Below are positions 12,785 through 25,867 of a DNA stretch of 64,000 nt, piece after piece. Origin of the DNA: Gnetum montanum. Taxonomy: Eukaryota > Streptophyta > Gnetopsida > Gnetales > Gnetaceae. Location: NCBI GenBank assembly GCA_015680685.1, contig MNCI01007670.1:105881-169880 (forward strand), in the 5' to 3' direction. The notes under the pieces were generated by a model that saw nothing but the letters and a program-made list of their open reading frames with translations, was not told the DNA's origin and did no database searches. Position numbers and translations under genes: made by a program. Each line of letters begins with the position of its first letter. Position 1 is the first letter of the stretch.

Positions 12785-13347
12785 AACAAGTTCATGCTAT
12801 AGAAAACATGGCTTGTTGGTAGATCGAAGGCTATTTCCCTCTAGAATAGGGATCAAAGGAGTGTGGAGATCCTCACAAGTTTCATGCTATCACAACCATC
12901 ATTAAAGAATTACATTGGCCCTAATTCCTTTGTGTACTTCTTCATAAGGATATGTAGGCCTATGGGAGAGCTTCAACTTTCATGCTTGGGCCATTACCCT
13001 TCTCTTCAAGAGTAAGGCTTAGGGCTAGATTTGTTAGAGTAGGAATGTCTCTGAGCTATTATAGGTAAATAGTGTCTCTTTTGGTTGTGTGTGCTTGTTG
13101 TGGTCATGTGTGTATGTGTGTGTGTGTGTGTGTGTCTTGTGTTAGTCATGTCACATATATGGTTTTATGTAGTGTGCTTGATATGCTTCTAACTCAATGG
13201 ACTAATGAATGATGTGCACTTATGCTGTGTGTGCAAGTGTTGTGACTGTTGAGGCATAGTCCATCTTGGGTTCACTCTAGATCATCTGTCTAGTTTTGGA
13301 CTCAACGATGGTGCCAAATGGTACTTTGCTAAAGTAGTACCATTACA
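12785..13347 (+). repeat. Element B 5' LTR, U3-truncated
   Basis: Matches 15870-16396: GGATCAAAGGAGTGTGGAGA, ACATTGGCCCTAATTCCTTT, GGATATGTAGGC, GTCATGT, ATCTTGG and GGTGCCAAATGG, ending TTACA. It has a TG microsatellite at about 13104-13134. Nothing left of 12785 matches the first 230 bp of the 3' LTR, so the 5' end is missing. Confidence 0.7.
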
Positions 13348-13348
13348 C

Positions 13349-13362
13349 TTGGTATTAGAGCC
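13349..13362 (+). other. Element B primer binding site (tRNA-Met type)
   Basis: TTGGTATTAGAGCC, one transition from the canonical site, directly after the LTR end. Confidence 0.8.
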
Positions 13363-13450
13363 ATGGTTTGTGGTGCAAGATTGGTGGTGATTCTAGATTC
13401 ATGGTTCATTATTTGTGATTGTGATTCATGATTTATGACTTGTGTGCTAC

Positions 13451-15060
13451 CATGACACACAAAAAGAAGAGAAAAGAAAGATGAAATCTTGACAATACTC
13501 CATCAAATCTTCATCCTCATAATGGACTAGTTGGAGATGGTAGCCATGGTAGTCATGTGCACAAGAAGGTGCACTATGATGCAAACATGTATGATGATGT
13601 ATACAAAAGTGAGGATGTTGAGATGACTAGTGAGAGGGATATTGATGAATCCCCTAAAAAGATACAAGAACCGTGGAATCATTTATTGCAATTAGATAAC
13701 ATCATCATGCATAGTCTACTCATAGCTGAGAAAGCTCATATGACCCAAGATTTGGTGGATTCGATGGAAGCTCCTTTCCTTCCAAAGTTGGGCTCTAGCA
13801 CAAAACACAAACGTACCCTAACTTAAAACTTTGTGTTGAGGAACTAAATGAAGTAACTTGAGGATGTTCTTGATGATTTTGAGCTTGCTAACCAAGAGCT
13901 CTAGGATGAAATTTAGAGGCTACAATAATTATTAGAAATGCAACAAGCTTTATACGAAAGCCAAGAAAATAAGATTGAGACCCTAGAAAAGAAATTTGAT
14001 GATGAGATTGGATCATGAAAGATCAGCTGACTGTGCAAGCAAGGACATTGGCATTAGGACCAAGTTGATCAGTTTCCAAGTTTTGAGCAAAAGAACCAAA
14101 AATATATGAGGGTGATAAAGATGATGTTGTGATAGATGCATTTCTATTTAAGATAGAAAATTTCCTAGACATGTATCAATATGCTAGTTAAAGAAAAGCT
14201 TGCATCATTACTCAATTCTTTAGTGGAATATTAAAAACTTGGTGGCTTGACATGCTATAAGAAGAAAGGTTGGAATAGGTAGACCCATTATAACATGTGA
14301 CTAGTTTAAAGAGGTCTTGATTAAGAACTTTCATCCAGGAAATTCCATTAACAAAGCTTGTGTAAAGCTAAAGGATATTTGACACATAGGAGATTTGGAG
14401 GAGTAGATTTGGGAAAACCAAAATATCATCATACAAATCCTAAAAATAAATGAGGACAACAAGTACAAACTATTTCTTAATGGCCTTAAACCTTGGGTCC
14501 AACATGAGCTCAAAACTTGCAAAATCATAGGATTCAAGGAGGCCATCCAAGTTACTACCAATTTATTTGATTACAAAATGAAAAATAATGATAAGGATGT
14601 AGTCAAGCAACCACTTGAGAGTAAGAGAGAGAGAGAGTAATAAATCTTGGAGAGAAAGGATTTAGAGGCTCTTATGTTGAGCTAGCTCTAAGTAAACAAA
14701 ACTCATCTTGGGAATATGGAAAACATCTAGTTTTCTAAGAATAACAAGAGTTGTGAAATAAATGACCTTGTTTTAGAGGGTTTTCTCAATATCCTTTGAG
14801 CTGCCTAGGCTTAAAATACTACATCTGTGGTGGAGGTCATTATGCTCAAGAATGTTCTCAAAATATTCAAATAAAAAGTGGTGGTAATAGAGTGGATGAA
14901 AATCATAGGTAAAATGCAATTGAGCATAAGCCTTATGATCCATTGATGACCTTTAATGAGGATGATGAAGAGAAATATATGAGACTTATGAACATTTTCC
15001 AATAGGTTCATGAGGGCTTGATCACCTTAGCATAAGGTGGAGGATCTAATATTCAAATAG
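13451..15060 (+). pseudogene. Element B gag
   Basis: Starts at ATG 13451 (MTHKKKRK), then an acidic segment open at 13557-13826, a Gln/Glu-rich coiled-coil-like part (about 13850-14010), and a capsid-like part from 14130 with DAFLFKIENFLDMYQ, a conserved TWWLDML, and an FHPG segment. A Cys/His box remnant, CGGGHYAQEC, lies near 14830; the expected first Cys is Tyr. Most stops I can place fall where Gln is expected (for example TAA before RK near 14190, and TAG and TAA in the acidic stretch near 14278-14300), with frameshifts as well. No protease or RT follows before the 3' LTR. Confidence 0.65.
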
Positions 15061-15212
15061 AGTAGCAAGTGCCTTGAGGATCAAAAAGTGATTAGCCTAG
15101 TGTGATGGCTTTCTTCATGAATAAATTCTAGGTAGAGAGAGAAAAAAATCACATATGCATGAGTGAGTGGTGGAGGAGAGTTGGTGAAGTACATGTTCTT
15201 GATGGTGACTCT

Positions 15213-15497
15213 AGATAGATGGTATATATTCTTGACTATATTTCTAAGTAGGAAGCATAGATATCTAACTACATCTTTGAGTAGGAAGCATAGGATTGTG
15301 ATTATGTCTTCAAGTAGGAAGCATAAGATTTTAAATAAATCTTAGAGCAAGAAGTGCAGGATTGTGAATGCATCTTTGAGTAATAAGCATAGGATTGGAC
15401 TATGTCTTCAAGGAGAAAACATAGGATTGTAACTACATCTTTAGTAGGAAGTGTAGGATTAAGCATGCATCTTCCAGCAAGAAGCATATGATTAAGA
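15213..15497 (+). repeat. 33-bp minisatellite, about 8.5 copies
   Basis: Unit AGTAGGAAGCATAGGATTGT plus about 13 more bases ending CATCTTTG; nine copies can be laid out, seven of 33 bp or the last partial and two of 32 bp. Being 11 codons long it gives an SRKHRI... repeat peptide in one frame (open at 15163-15345) until a stop in the third copy. It lies between gag and the 3' LTR of element B. Confidence 0.85.
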
Positions 15498-15643
15498 TAG
15501 AGGAATGAGTGCCTCTAGAAGACTATACCTTTATATCACTACAAGTTTAGGAAAATGTTCACATGTGAAGAGATTCTTGCTTCAAGTAGAAAGGTTGATA
15601 TAGTTTGCATGAAAAGATCAACTTTTTCTTTCTTAACCTTAGT

Positions 15644-16396
15644 TGCATGAGAATCTTTAAGCCTTGGTTGGATGTCAAGTTGAGTTTAACATTCATGATT
15701 TATGATTACCTTAGTCATTGAACTTTCTTGTCTATAATTGTCAAATGGATTTTAAGCTCTTTAATATCCTTGATATCTATTGTGCTCTCCATGTTTGAAG
15801 GGGTTTATGGACAAAGAATTAAGCTCCAAGGTTGTGATTTCTTTTAAGTAGTAGAAAGTGTAGAAAAACATGCCTTATTAGTGGATCAAAGGTTGTTTTA
15901 CTTTGAAACAAGGATCAAAGGAGTATGGAGATTCTCATGAGTTCCATGCTATCAAAATCATCATGAAAGAACCACATTGGCCCTAATTCCTTTGTATACT
16001 TTGTTACAAGGATATGTAGGCTTATGAAGGAGCTTCGACTTTGATGCTTGGGCCACTAACATTCTCTTCAAGAACATGGCTTAGGGCTAGATGCATTAGA
16101 ATAGAAATATGTCTTAGCTCTTATAGCTGAATGATGTTTCTTGTACTTGTATGTGCTTGTTGTGGTCATGCATACATGTATGTGTGTCATGTTAGTCATG
16201 TTACATATATGATTTCATATAGTGTACTTGATATGCTCCTAGCCCATGAACTAACGAGTGATGTGTGCTTATGTTGGGCATGTAGGTGCTATGACTATTG
16301 AGGTGTAATCCATCTTGGATCCACTTTGGATCATTTGGTTGGTTTTTGACTCAAGGGTGGTGTCAAATGGTGCTTCACGAGAGTAGTGTCGTTACA
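15644..16396 (+). repeat. Element B 3' LTR
   Basis: Starts TGCATGAGAATC and ends GTTACA. The first 230 bp match the inverted A LTR (6330-6605) and the rest match both 5' LTRs. Its presence 2.3 kb after the PBS makes B a short element with gag only. Confidence 0.7.
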
Positions 16397-17384
16397 TACA
16401 CCCAGGCCTACTTCTAGGTATCCTTATTATCCACATTTTTTTTCTCCATCTTCATTTCATCCTTTTTCACCTCTAAGGCACCAGAATTATTTACATTCTT
16501 CTCCTTCTAGATGTATGTGTTTTCATAAATAAAGAATAAAATAATATATAATTAATCTAAATACACTTATTGCAATCTATCATGGGATAGATGCAACACA
16601 CATTTATAGAAAATTAAATGCATACTCACATCACAATCCATTATGGGATAGGTGTAATGTCAGATACACACTCTTACATATAGGTTTTGTAATATCTTAC
16701 AATACTAAAAAAATTCATAGAAGTTGATTTTATCAAATACATGTCAAAGAATCACAATGTGCATAAAGAAAATAAATTGAAAACCCTAAAAAAAGCATTA
16801 TAATAAATTTTCCTACCTAATTAGAAGCATTGTTGATAGAAACCCAAACTTGGCTGAGATCTTCTAAAAAGGAACCAATCCTAATTGGAGGCAAAAGATA
16901 AATGATTAGATTGAAATGAGATCTAAAATGAAAACTTGAAAAGAAAAGTACTTGTGTAGATCTAAAAGGTTGTACAAACTTCGCTATGACTCCTCTTCTA
17001 TCTCGAAGAGCCTGTATTTATTATGATTCTATCTCAATAACAAGATGTTAGCCTAGTGCTAAGACTCTTAATTTGGATGTTCTAAGTTATGGATTTAATT
17101 TTGTTGGAAAATTGTGTTATAAAGTGCTAATTTACCTATATGTCTTAAGGGTAAATGGCATTAAAAAAATTTGGGTTCCAACACACCTCCTTCTCTTCTA
17201 GCTCTATCTCTTGAATATCAGTGAAGTAAATAGATGATTTCTAATTTGGAAGGGGTGGGGGGTGGGGGAGGATGGTTTACAGGGGCATGCTAGGATCTAA
17301 TTAATGAGTGATTACTAATAAATGACTAAAACTTTGAATGAAATACATGTAGTCCAAATCTAAAATTAAAATATCCTTACTTCA
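16397..17384. other. Unassigned, decayed
   Basis: The first 130 bp in one plus frame give a Pro/Tyr/Ser/Phe-rich stretch (PYYPHFFSPS) that resembles the low-complexity tail of some gag proteins. The rest is AT-rich, with a short GGGGTGGGG run near 17250. No gene is recognised. Confidence 0.3.
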
Positions 17385-19310
17385 ATCAATTTGTTATTAT
17401 CTTCATTCATAACATTTTGGCCTATTCTAAGAATGAAGAAAAAATTTAAGAAACATTTGAGGACCCTTTTAGAAAATTTGAGGGAATAAGAACTCTTTGC
17501 AGATGCTTCTATGTGTGCCTTTTAGAAGAATGAAATTCAATTCTTGATCATGTGGTATCAAGAGTAGGTATAATAGTGAGCCCTTCAAAAGTATAAATAC
17601 TTTAGGATTAGCCTATTTAATAATAGTTAATAAAGTTAGAAGTTTATTAGGATAAGCAAGGTACTATAGAAGATTCCTGAAGGACTTCTCCAAGATAGAA
17701 ACTCCCTTACATAAGTTGCTATAGAAAGATGGTATTTTTTCTATGAGTAATGCTTACTAGAAAGCTTTTGAGAAGTTTAAAAAAATATTAGCTAGAGCAT
17801 CCATATTAACCTTACCAAACCTAGAAAGCTTTATGATATTTACACAAATGTTTTAGGTATTGGATTTGGAGGAGTTCTTATGCAAGAAGAAAAGATAACA
17901 ACTTATGCTAAAATCTCATGAGATTGGGTATTCAACTCATGGTCTAGATCTTACTACCATGGTATTCACTCTCAAAATTTGGAAGCACTATTTGTATGAT
18001 GAGCATATTATACTTTGTATAGATCATAAGAACTTGCAATATATGATGAGTTAATCATAGTTGAACATGAGATAGAGAAGATGGATTGAGTTGTTAGTAG
18101 ACTTTAATTTCATAGTTTAGTATCATCCTGGAAAGGATAACATAGTAGCAGATGCACTAAGTAGGATACCTAGAAAACTATACAACCTCACTATCTTACC
18201 TAGTCTCAGGGATAAGATAACCTCTTAACAAATCTTAGACCCTTAGTATTAAGAGAAGATAGAAATTCTTTTAGTTGAGGTTTAGTTATTTTTATTGGAA
18301 AGTTCAAGCTTTTCTGAAGTTTAAAAATTGGGTTTATGTTCAACATTAGTCAAACAAAATTTTTTTGAGGAAGCTTACTTGAGTAAGCATCATATTCATC
18401 CTGGTAATGATAAGATGTACTAGAACATCAAGAAGTATTATTGGTGGCTTGGTATGGAGAAGGATGTGAAAAAATTTATGGCTAAGTATTTAATATGTGA
18501 GCAAGTAGATGTAGAGCATCAAAGACTACAATTATTTCTATGGTTACACCATGCTAGAATGAAATTGAAAAGTCATTAACATGAATTTCATCATCATAAG
18601 ACTATCTCATACTAAGAGTGGGAAGGACTTCATCCTTATGATTATAAACCTTTTAACCAAATCTTCTCATTTTCTAGTTATGAAAGCAATAGCTAATACT
18701 AAAGAGATTGCATAGTTATTTCTTTTTGAGATTATTAGACTTCATGGTGTTCCTTCTAAGATTATGTTAGATAGGGATTCAAAATTGACTTCTAGATTTT
18801 GGTAGTCTTTTAAGAAGAGTCTAGCTACTAAGTTAAATCCAAGTTTAGCCTATCATCCATAGATAGATGGTCAAATAAAGAGGATGAATTAGATTTTGGA
18901 GGATATGATTAGAGATTATGCTTTAGACTACAAAGACCATTGGAATAGAGCTCTTCGTTTAGTAGAATTTTCTTATAAAAATAGTTATTAGGTGAGTTTG
19001 AAAATAGTACCATACAAAGTATTGTATGGTAGACCTTGTTTTATACCTTTATGTTCGGTTACTATAGAAGATAGATAGAAAACTAACATAGACATCATTG
19101 AAGAAGCTACAATACATTAAGATTTTCAAAGAAATATTAAATACAACATAGGAAAAATTCACCAAGTATGCTAACAATAGAAGAAGACCTTTAGTATTTA
19201 ACATTGAAGGTAAAGAATTTCTTAAAGAATCACATTTAAAAGAAATTATGAGATTTGGCATGAAAAGGACATTACACCATGGTACATGGATTATTTTTAG
19301 ATTTTAAAAA
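17385..19310 (+). pseudogene. Ty3/gypsy pol remnant (RT-RNase H-integrase)
   Basis: RT palm end: the FIDD box reads FIHN (17385-17430), then a KHLRTLLENLRE helix and a HVVS turn. Connection: RYYRRFLKDFSK. RNase H (17830-18180): GIGFGGVLMQE, THGLDL, LKIWKHYLY, then YHPGKDNIVADALSR. Integrase: zinc-finger His part HIHPGNDK with a YYWWLGM match, and a core whose three catalytic positions keep exact spacing but read Asn (18584-18586), Asp (18770-18772) and Lys (18878-18880) instead of D, D and E. A chromodomain-like C-terminus is possible at 19200-19290 but unproven. Many frameshifts. The N-terminal half of RT is absent. Order and motifs fit a chromovirus-type element with the LTR at 19331. Confidence 0.75.
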
Positions 19311-19330
19311 TGATCTTATGACAAGAAGTT

Positions 19331-20196
19331 GATGAGTCATCAAGTGGCATTTTGTAAGTCAATTAGAAGCCCTAGACTTGAGGAGTATTTCACACCTTGT
19401 GTTTGTAGTTTTTGCATGCATGCTTAAGATTACTACCTTCTAGGTTTGCATCCTATCCTTCCATATCATATTTATAGATTTTGTACATGTCTTGGACTTC
19501 TTAGGATGTTTTCAACTTTGTTTAGGCATCCTAGGAATCTTCTGACATGTTCCCTCGTATTCTAGCTTTTATTGAGAGTTGAAAGGTAAAGTGTGCTAGG
19601 GAGGGGATGTGTTGACTACTTTGTGTCAATGTAGAAGTACAGATGCACCTCCTTGGTAGGTTTGGTTTGGTCCCTTTACCTACTGTGTGATCTTGGTTAC
19701 TTTGACAAATCTTTGTTAATTCTTGGACCTAGTGAACCTTTGCCATTATGATGCAAAAACTATAAATACCCGAAATGAGCTATTAAACTTATCATAGACA
19801 TAACTTTCATTTCCATTTGGCTTTTGGAATGTGGTTTTTTCTAAAGAGCTTTTCCTACCTTGTGTAAGTTGATTTTCTTCCTTGTCTTATGTGTGTTTTG
19901 AGTTGTCACTTTCACAAGTATGGCTAGACTTTGTCAGAGTGCTACCTTGCTTACATAGCCTAGAACCATTTAGTTGATGCGGAGTCTAGTATTTGCATAA
20001 TGAATAAGGCTTATGATTTTCCCTTATTTCATCGTTGATGCCTTAAACATTAAAACAAAAAAAATATTTATTTAATTCTCATTCTATTGAGTTTAACAAT
20101 TCATTCTTATCCAAGGAGGTCATAACTATATGCCATGGTGTTGGACCATTGAGGTTGGGACTAAAAGTCATTTATCATTGTTTGTGTGTGACGTTA
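19331..20196 (+). repeat. Putative 3' LTR of the pol remnant
   Basis: Starts TGATGAGTCATC about 20 bp after the pol remains and has a TATA box (TATAAATACC, 19761-19768); a plausible end is GTTACA at about 20196. No partner LTR was found in the window, so the edges rest on position and motif only. Confidence 0.4.
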
Positions 20197-20639
20197 CACC
20201 TGTTCCAAAAGGGATTATGACATGTGTGAGTGTTGTGAGCATTGCATATATTCCCATGAGGAATTGAGATGCCTATGTATTTATTATCATTTCATTTTTA
20301 TATTTGTAAACTCCATAAAAATTATAAAATATAAAATTATAAATATTTTTCCTATTTCTCACTATGGCAACATGGGCTTTTCCTTATATCATATGTATTA
20401 TAATCTCTTTTATATTTAATGGATGCAATGACATACACAAGTGTTCTTGGAAATTTACTTAACATCATCTTTAAAGCTTACAACTATATTGCATTTCATT
20501 TTGTGTGATAAATTCCATTGGTTGAAATCAATGGAACCCCTATAATTGGCATCATTTCTAGGAAAAATGTTGGTGAATTACTTGAGAATACTTGTATATT
20601 TTTTATTTTAACATTTATTCAAATCAATTGTATGTTTCT

Positions 20640-22560
20640 TTAGTGTTGTGTGAAGATTTTGAACGTAAACAAGATGGTGAATAATGCAAAGAGTTTACCA
20701 AAAACCTCAAGAAATGTACTAAAATGAAGAAGGGTTACTATCACATTTGTGCATTCAAAGGATGTCACTCTTCCACTAGTTATTTTAGCTTATCATCAAG
20801 ATATGCAAGGGAGGTGGTGAGATGCTTATGGATAGTTCTGTAGGGGATTGGCTATAGCTACAATAGATGATCTCAAAGAGATCCTAATCAACATAGGGCT
20901 AGTTAATAATCTCACATGCTATATTGCTTAGGAGCTAGTGTATGATAAATATGAACCTTTGTACATGCAAGAGATTTAAGATCAAATGATGGAAGAGGAG
21001 GTCAATTACAACTTTTCATCTGACCACTTAGAAGAAGAGTAAAATGAGAAAGTAAACATTAAAGAAAAAGAACCACTTCATCATGAAGGCCCATGATCAG
21101 GTACTATTAATCAAAGTGTAGCTAAAACTCAAAATGATGATCTCCATTCCAAGTTCTAGCATATGTATTTATCTATATGTTTTGATAATAATGATGTTTC
21201 TTTGTTAACTAGGATGATCTACATGATGGGCTTGATACATAAAAATCCTATCACCCAAATCAAAGTACTCCTAGATACCATAGTAAGCATGAATGATGAA
21301 TGGCAGAAGTGATAGTCTACTGAGGAGTATAATCACAAACTAGTGCATAGAAGGGAGTTTAAAAATATTGAAGGTACTACTAAACCTTTCATTGTAGTTA
21401 AGATTTTGGGGCAAGATCAAGTTAGAATAATTATGATCTTGATAAACTTGGCTTACACAGTCAATTGTGTTTGGAATACAATGGATGAAAAAATGACCAC
21501 TACCCTTAAGGACAATGAGGATAAGATGGTTGAAGCTATGACTAAAGTAATTGAATCACATGAATGTAGAAATAGATACAAAGGTAAGGATAAAGATAAG
21601 ATCTCTCACTTTAAAAAAATTCATAAAGATCTTGATGAGGCTTCCTCATCCTTTGGTGATGAGGATTGTTATGAGGCTTGCACAAACCCTTATGATTCAT
21701 AGTGTTGCCTAGTCATGGTTCACATGATTGGAGAAATGGGATGATCTAGGATGCCTTTAAATCACAAATTCATCAACATTTAAATAAGGAGGAATATATA
21801 TTCTAGCCATTCCTACTATCCTAGACATGTGTATTCACATCTCATGCAATAGTACCAGTAGTGGAAAGATCCAAATCCTTTGATGCTACTCCATGGAATC
21901 TTCCTACTCTAATGCAATGATAAATGATGCTTCTTACCAAACCCTACATTCAAGGTGCATAAGTAGATGCTTATCAATCTCCATCAATGACACATTAGCA
22001 ATACCTTCCTACTTTAAGGAATCCTTCTAACTAAGCTTTCTAGTAGTAATAGCAACTTCTGCTTCCTAGTTCCATGTAAGATGAGAGGTCTAGTTAACTA
22101 CAGCCAAGGAAAGAAAAATCGTGTAATATTATCTATTACACTAATCATACTTTCATGTACGTGACTAGGCAGTATTATCAATCTCTTGTTGATTTGGTTG
22201 TGGAGGAAAGTTCAAGGTCTTATGATAAGAAATTCTATCATAAGTACAAATGTGAGCACCATGGAATAGGGTTTACTTCATCCCCTTCATATGATGAAGA
22301 GGATAATTATGCTTGTTAGACAAAAGTACATATCTATGAGGTCTTGGTGATGTTACTTGAACATAATCTAATTAGAACATCTACTTTAGAGACAAGCTTC
22401 GCAACCATGTTTAGTAGAGGTAACAAGATGACACTTGATGGTGGTGATGTTATCACCATTCCCATGTTTAAGGTGGCTACATGGATGGTCAAAGAAGGAT
22501 AATTATTTGAAAAATGATAAAATCCTAGTAGTCCCATGGTAGAGATTCAAATTAGTAAAA
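20640..22560 (+). pseudogene. Unrecognised decayed coding remnant
   Basis: The longest open part, 21343-21702 (119 codons), is charged (KDNEDKMVEAMTKV, then KGKDKDK). Similar acidic coding-like text (MMEEEVNYNF) precedes it at about 20985, and a further part near 22230-22350 has YKCEHHG followed later by a Cys and KVHIYEVL. This loosely resembles the Cys/His region of retroelement gag (compare 38180 in element C), but I cannot name it. In-frame stops again tend to fall at likely Gln codons. Confidence 0.3.
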
Positions 22561-25500
22561 GAATCATTCCCTACCTCTCTATGACTTGAGTTTGGGGGTC
22601 AACATCATTTTATGATAGTAGTACCTAGATTGAGGGCTTCCTTCTCTCAAGAGTACCAACATTTGATTGGATTTGGTTGACTAATCCTACACATATCCTA
22701 CAAGATAGGTAAATGATATGATGATAACTATTACAGGCTAGTTGTACCTTGTAGATATCCTAGTGATTAAGTTAGAAAGCAAGGTGGAAGATAACTTTCC
22801 TATTATTATGGAAATAACCTAGTTGAGCACCATAACTACCATGTTAGTCTTCTAAGAAATCCATCTCGAAATTGATAGGAGAGATGAGACTAGAAGGATT
22901 CTTTAAAAGAAAATACCTTGTGATCCTTCCTGGTCATGTAACATCATGTGTATGTGCCATTCAAGTGAGCTAGATGGAACATATGATGGGTAATACTAGG
23001 TATACCATAATGAACATCTTTCACCTCTAAGCATGCATAATGCTCAATTTAATACTTAGGGGTCTACTAGGTGATAGACATGAATCAGTCATGGGGGAGG
23101 GATCCTTCATATCATGTGAAAATTTTATTTTTTTACTATTTTTATTGATGTAGTTAATAAAGTTAGTGTGTTTAGGTAGAATGTTTGTACTTTTTTGGCT
23201 TAATGAATAATTATTTATGGTATTTTATTTTTTAGTATTTTTTTGTGATTTTAGGTGTGTGTGTTTGGAAAAATCAATTAATATGATTTATGAATACTTA
23301 TCTAATAAGACAATGGTGGATGGATAAGTTATAGATGCAAGAGTGCCAAATGGGTCCAAAGTGTAGCCTTGATTGATGGAATATCCATATCCATCCACTT
23401 TCCTCTATCCATCACCAATGAATGAGACTAAGATTTAGTAAGGAGCTCTAACTTACATTGTGAGCTATTAAATCTAATGGTACTAGAACCATGGGAAGGT
23501 GGTGGATCCACACCTTAGGATGTGAGCTTGAGAATCCTATAAGATTTCTTGGTCACTAGTAAGGAAAGGATGTGTCATCAAGGATCCTTGTGATTGTTAG
23601 ATGGGTCTAATTAGTGTGATTGCATCAAGGTGCATGTGCTTGCTAATCTTGGCCATCTTGGTTAGAAGAAGTTCATAATTTCATGGACCTATGTATGTCA
23701 TGTGGTGAGGGATGAATTCTTATGTTTATACAAGTTGAAAACTTCAAGTGGTGATTTGGCACTCTAATTATTTTCATAATTTCCACGCATCATTAAAAAT
23801 TTTCTTCTTATGAAAAGAAAAGAAAATTCTAAAAGAATGAAATGAAAAGAAAAAAATTTTAAAAATGAGAGAAAAAGAAGAAAATAAAAATAAAATAAAA
23901 ATATTAGTAAAATAATTATGATGAGAAGGAGAGGTGATGCGAAGAGAAATATAACTTCAAGCTTATTGTTCCACACAAATTGGTACATTTACCATTCTAG
24001 ACTAATTTTATAATTGTCCAAATCAAGATCAAAATGAGTGGTTAAACAAATACCTATGCAAGCATTTCTTATGTTTAACGTATTGCCTTGATTACTTGAT
24101 TTTCCAAAATATAATAGTCCAAGACAATCTCTTGCTTATTCCTACTAATGATGTTAAGGGCCTAGAAGTCTATCTCTTAGTGAACTTTGGTAATGTTAAT
24201 TACTAATTTCGTCCAAATCCTAAATCCTTTTATTCCTAAGGGTTATCATCATAATCCTTAACCCAAACCTTGACCATGTTTGAACTTGAAATATTCTGTT
24301 TATCTGATCATGGATTTGTAATCATCATTAAGATGTGGGATTGGTTGATGCAGCTATAGAGATAGATGAGAGGTTTTTAGTAAAGAAAAATTTAGGAAGG
24401 TTGCTGTACTTACATACATAGATGGAGGAAAATTGAAATAGAATCTTAGCATTTTATGACACCTTTCTTTGGTTTTATTTCATCAATAGTTGAACCATGG
24501 AAGAACCTAGGCTAGATGAAACTAGAAGCAATAGGTATGACCTTGTGCTTAGAAGGGAAACTTCAAGGTTGATGCCTACTGTATGGATGAGTAGTAGTGA
24601 AAGGATGTGGCAACGGATCTCTTTTAGGATGTAGGATGTGCTTACAAGCTTCCATGAGATATTTGAAAGATTGGCTAGGGATTTGGTAATATTGCAATCA
24701 CACATATATACTCTCTTGTATCCATCATTCATTCTTCATCTCTTCCATTCCATTTCTTATCTATTGTTGTATATGGTAGGAAGTCAATTAAGTGAAGTGG
24801 AGAATGAGATTTGACCATCCAAATGGATGGACTTATGTTGGATGTTGATGTCTCATTGGTTATTAGGAACCCACAGGTATCCCATCAATAGCTTTTACAA
24901 GGGTAAGAATGGTAAGTGCTTAGCATGAGAAGAATCCACTTGTGAATCCTTAATGAATTGGCTTTGCAAGCGAGTGAGCTAAAGCTTATCTCCTAGTGAT
25001 AGTATTTATTACATTTCATAAGGTACTTGATTGATCTTCCACTTGTGTAAGTTTCGACTCTTAAAGCTTCAAGGTTCTTCCTAGTTTACCTTGATTGTGC
25101 ATGTATTTGATTATTTTTGGTGCTTTGATCATTCTCCTAATTCCATAACATCTCTTTCTTAGCTTTTGGTTCATGGGAATGCATAAATTGATCACTCAAC
25201 TCAATTCCCATGATTGTAGATGTCACCAAAGGTAATTTCATAATCTTTTTTTGTCTAGATCTTCTATGTATTGTTAGGTCAATTCATGGTAACTTGGATG
25301 TGCTTTTGAGCTTGTGGGTGACTCTAGAAGCAAAGGAAGGTAAGTAGAGGATGTACATGATGAAGTTTTGGGTTTTTCTTTACTCAAGAGATGCATTGAT
25401 ACATCTCCTACATTAGTGGAAAGGTGTCAATGCCCTTGCACTAGTGCATCCCTTGCATCAATAGAATTTTCCTTCACATTTTCCCTTTTCTCTACTTGGC

Positions 25501-25862
25501 CATAAACAAGAAAAATTCTATTATATTTTCACCATAATGGTTCGATTAGTGATAGTCTTACAAAAATTCATTTTGATCTTTCTTATCCTTGGTATTCTTT
25601 CCATGATTTAAGTTTGGTGTCTTATAACTTAGTTGTAGGGGAGAGGCACCAATCCAAGTATGTATTTAATGCAATTGGTAGTTATTTAAGAATTTCTATC
25701 TTACTTGTACTTACCCATGTATACCATGATTTTGTAAGTTTTGATGATGATTTTCAAGTATTATGTTTATCATTATTTTCACATGTAATTTTTGTAATGG
25801 TAGCATAATGCCTAGGGAATTTACTTGATTTTTAGTAGTCTTTAAAACTCATCATGCTAGGG
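22561..25862. other. No gene seen; target region of element C
   Basis: AT-rich sequence with scattered short chance frames. A purine-rich ATGGGGGAGGG near 23090 and another (AGGGGAGAGG) near 25637 look like polypurine tracts but have no convincing LTR beside them. The A/G-rich run at 23800-23900 is low complexity. The sequence resumes after element C at 42502. Confidence 0.3.
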
Positions 25863-25867
25863 CTATT
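25863..25867. other. Target-site duplication, left (CTATT)
   Basis: CTATT lies immediately before the TG of the element C LTR and is repeated exactly at 42497-42501. Confidence 0.85.

Noticed and set aside
13104-13134. TG microsatellite as a functional element
   Set aside because: Simple repeat inside an LTR, absent from the paired LTR.
23090-23110. Purine-rich ATGGGGGAGGG as a polypurine tract with an LTR to its right
   Set aside because: No matching LTR pair or TG start with support was found.
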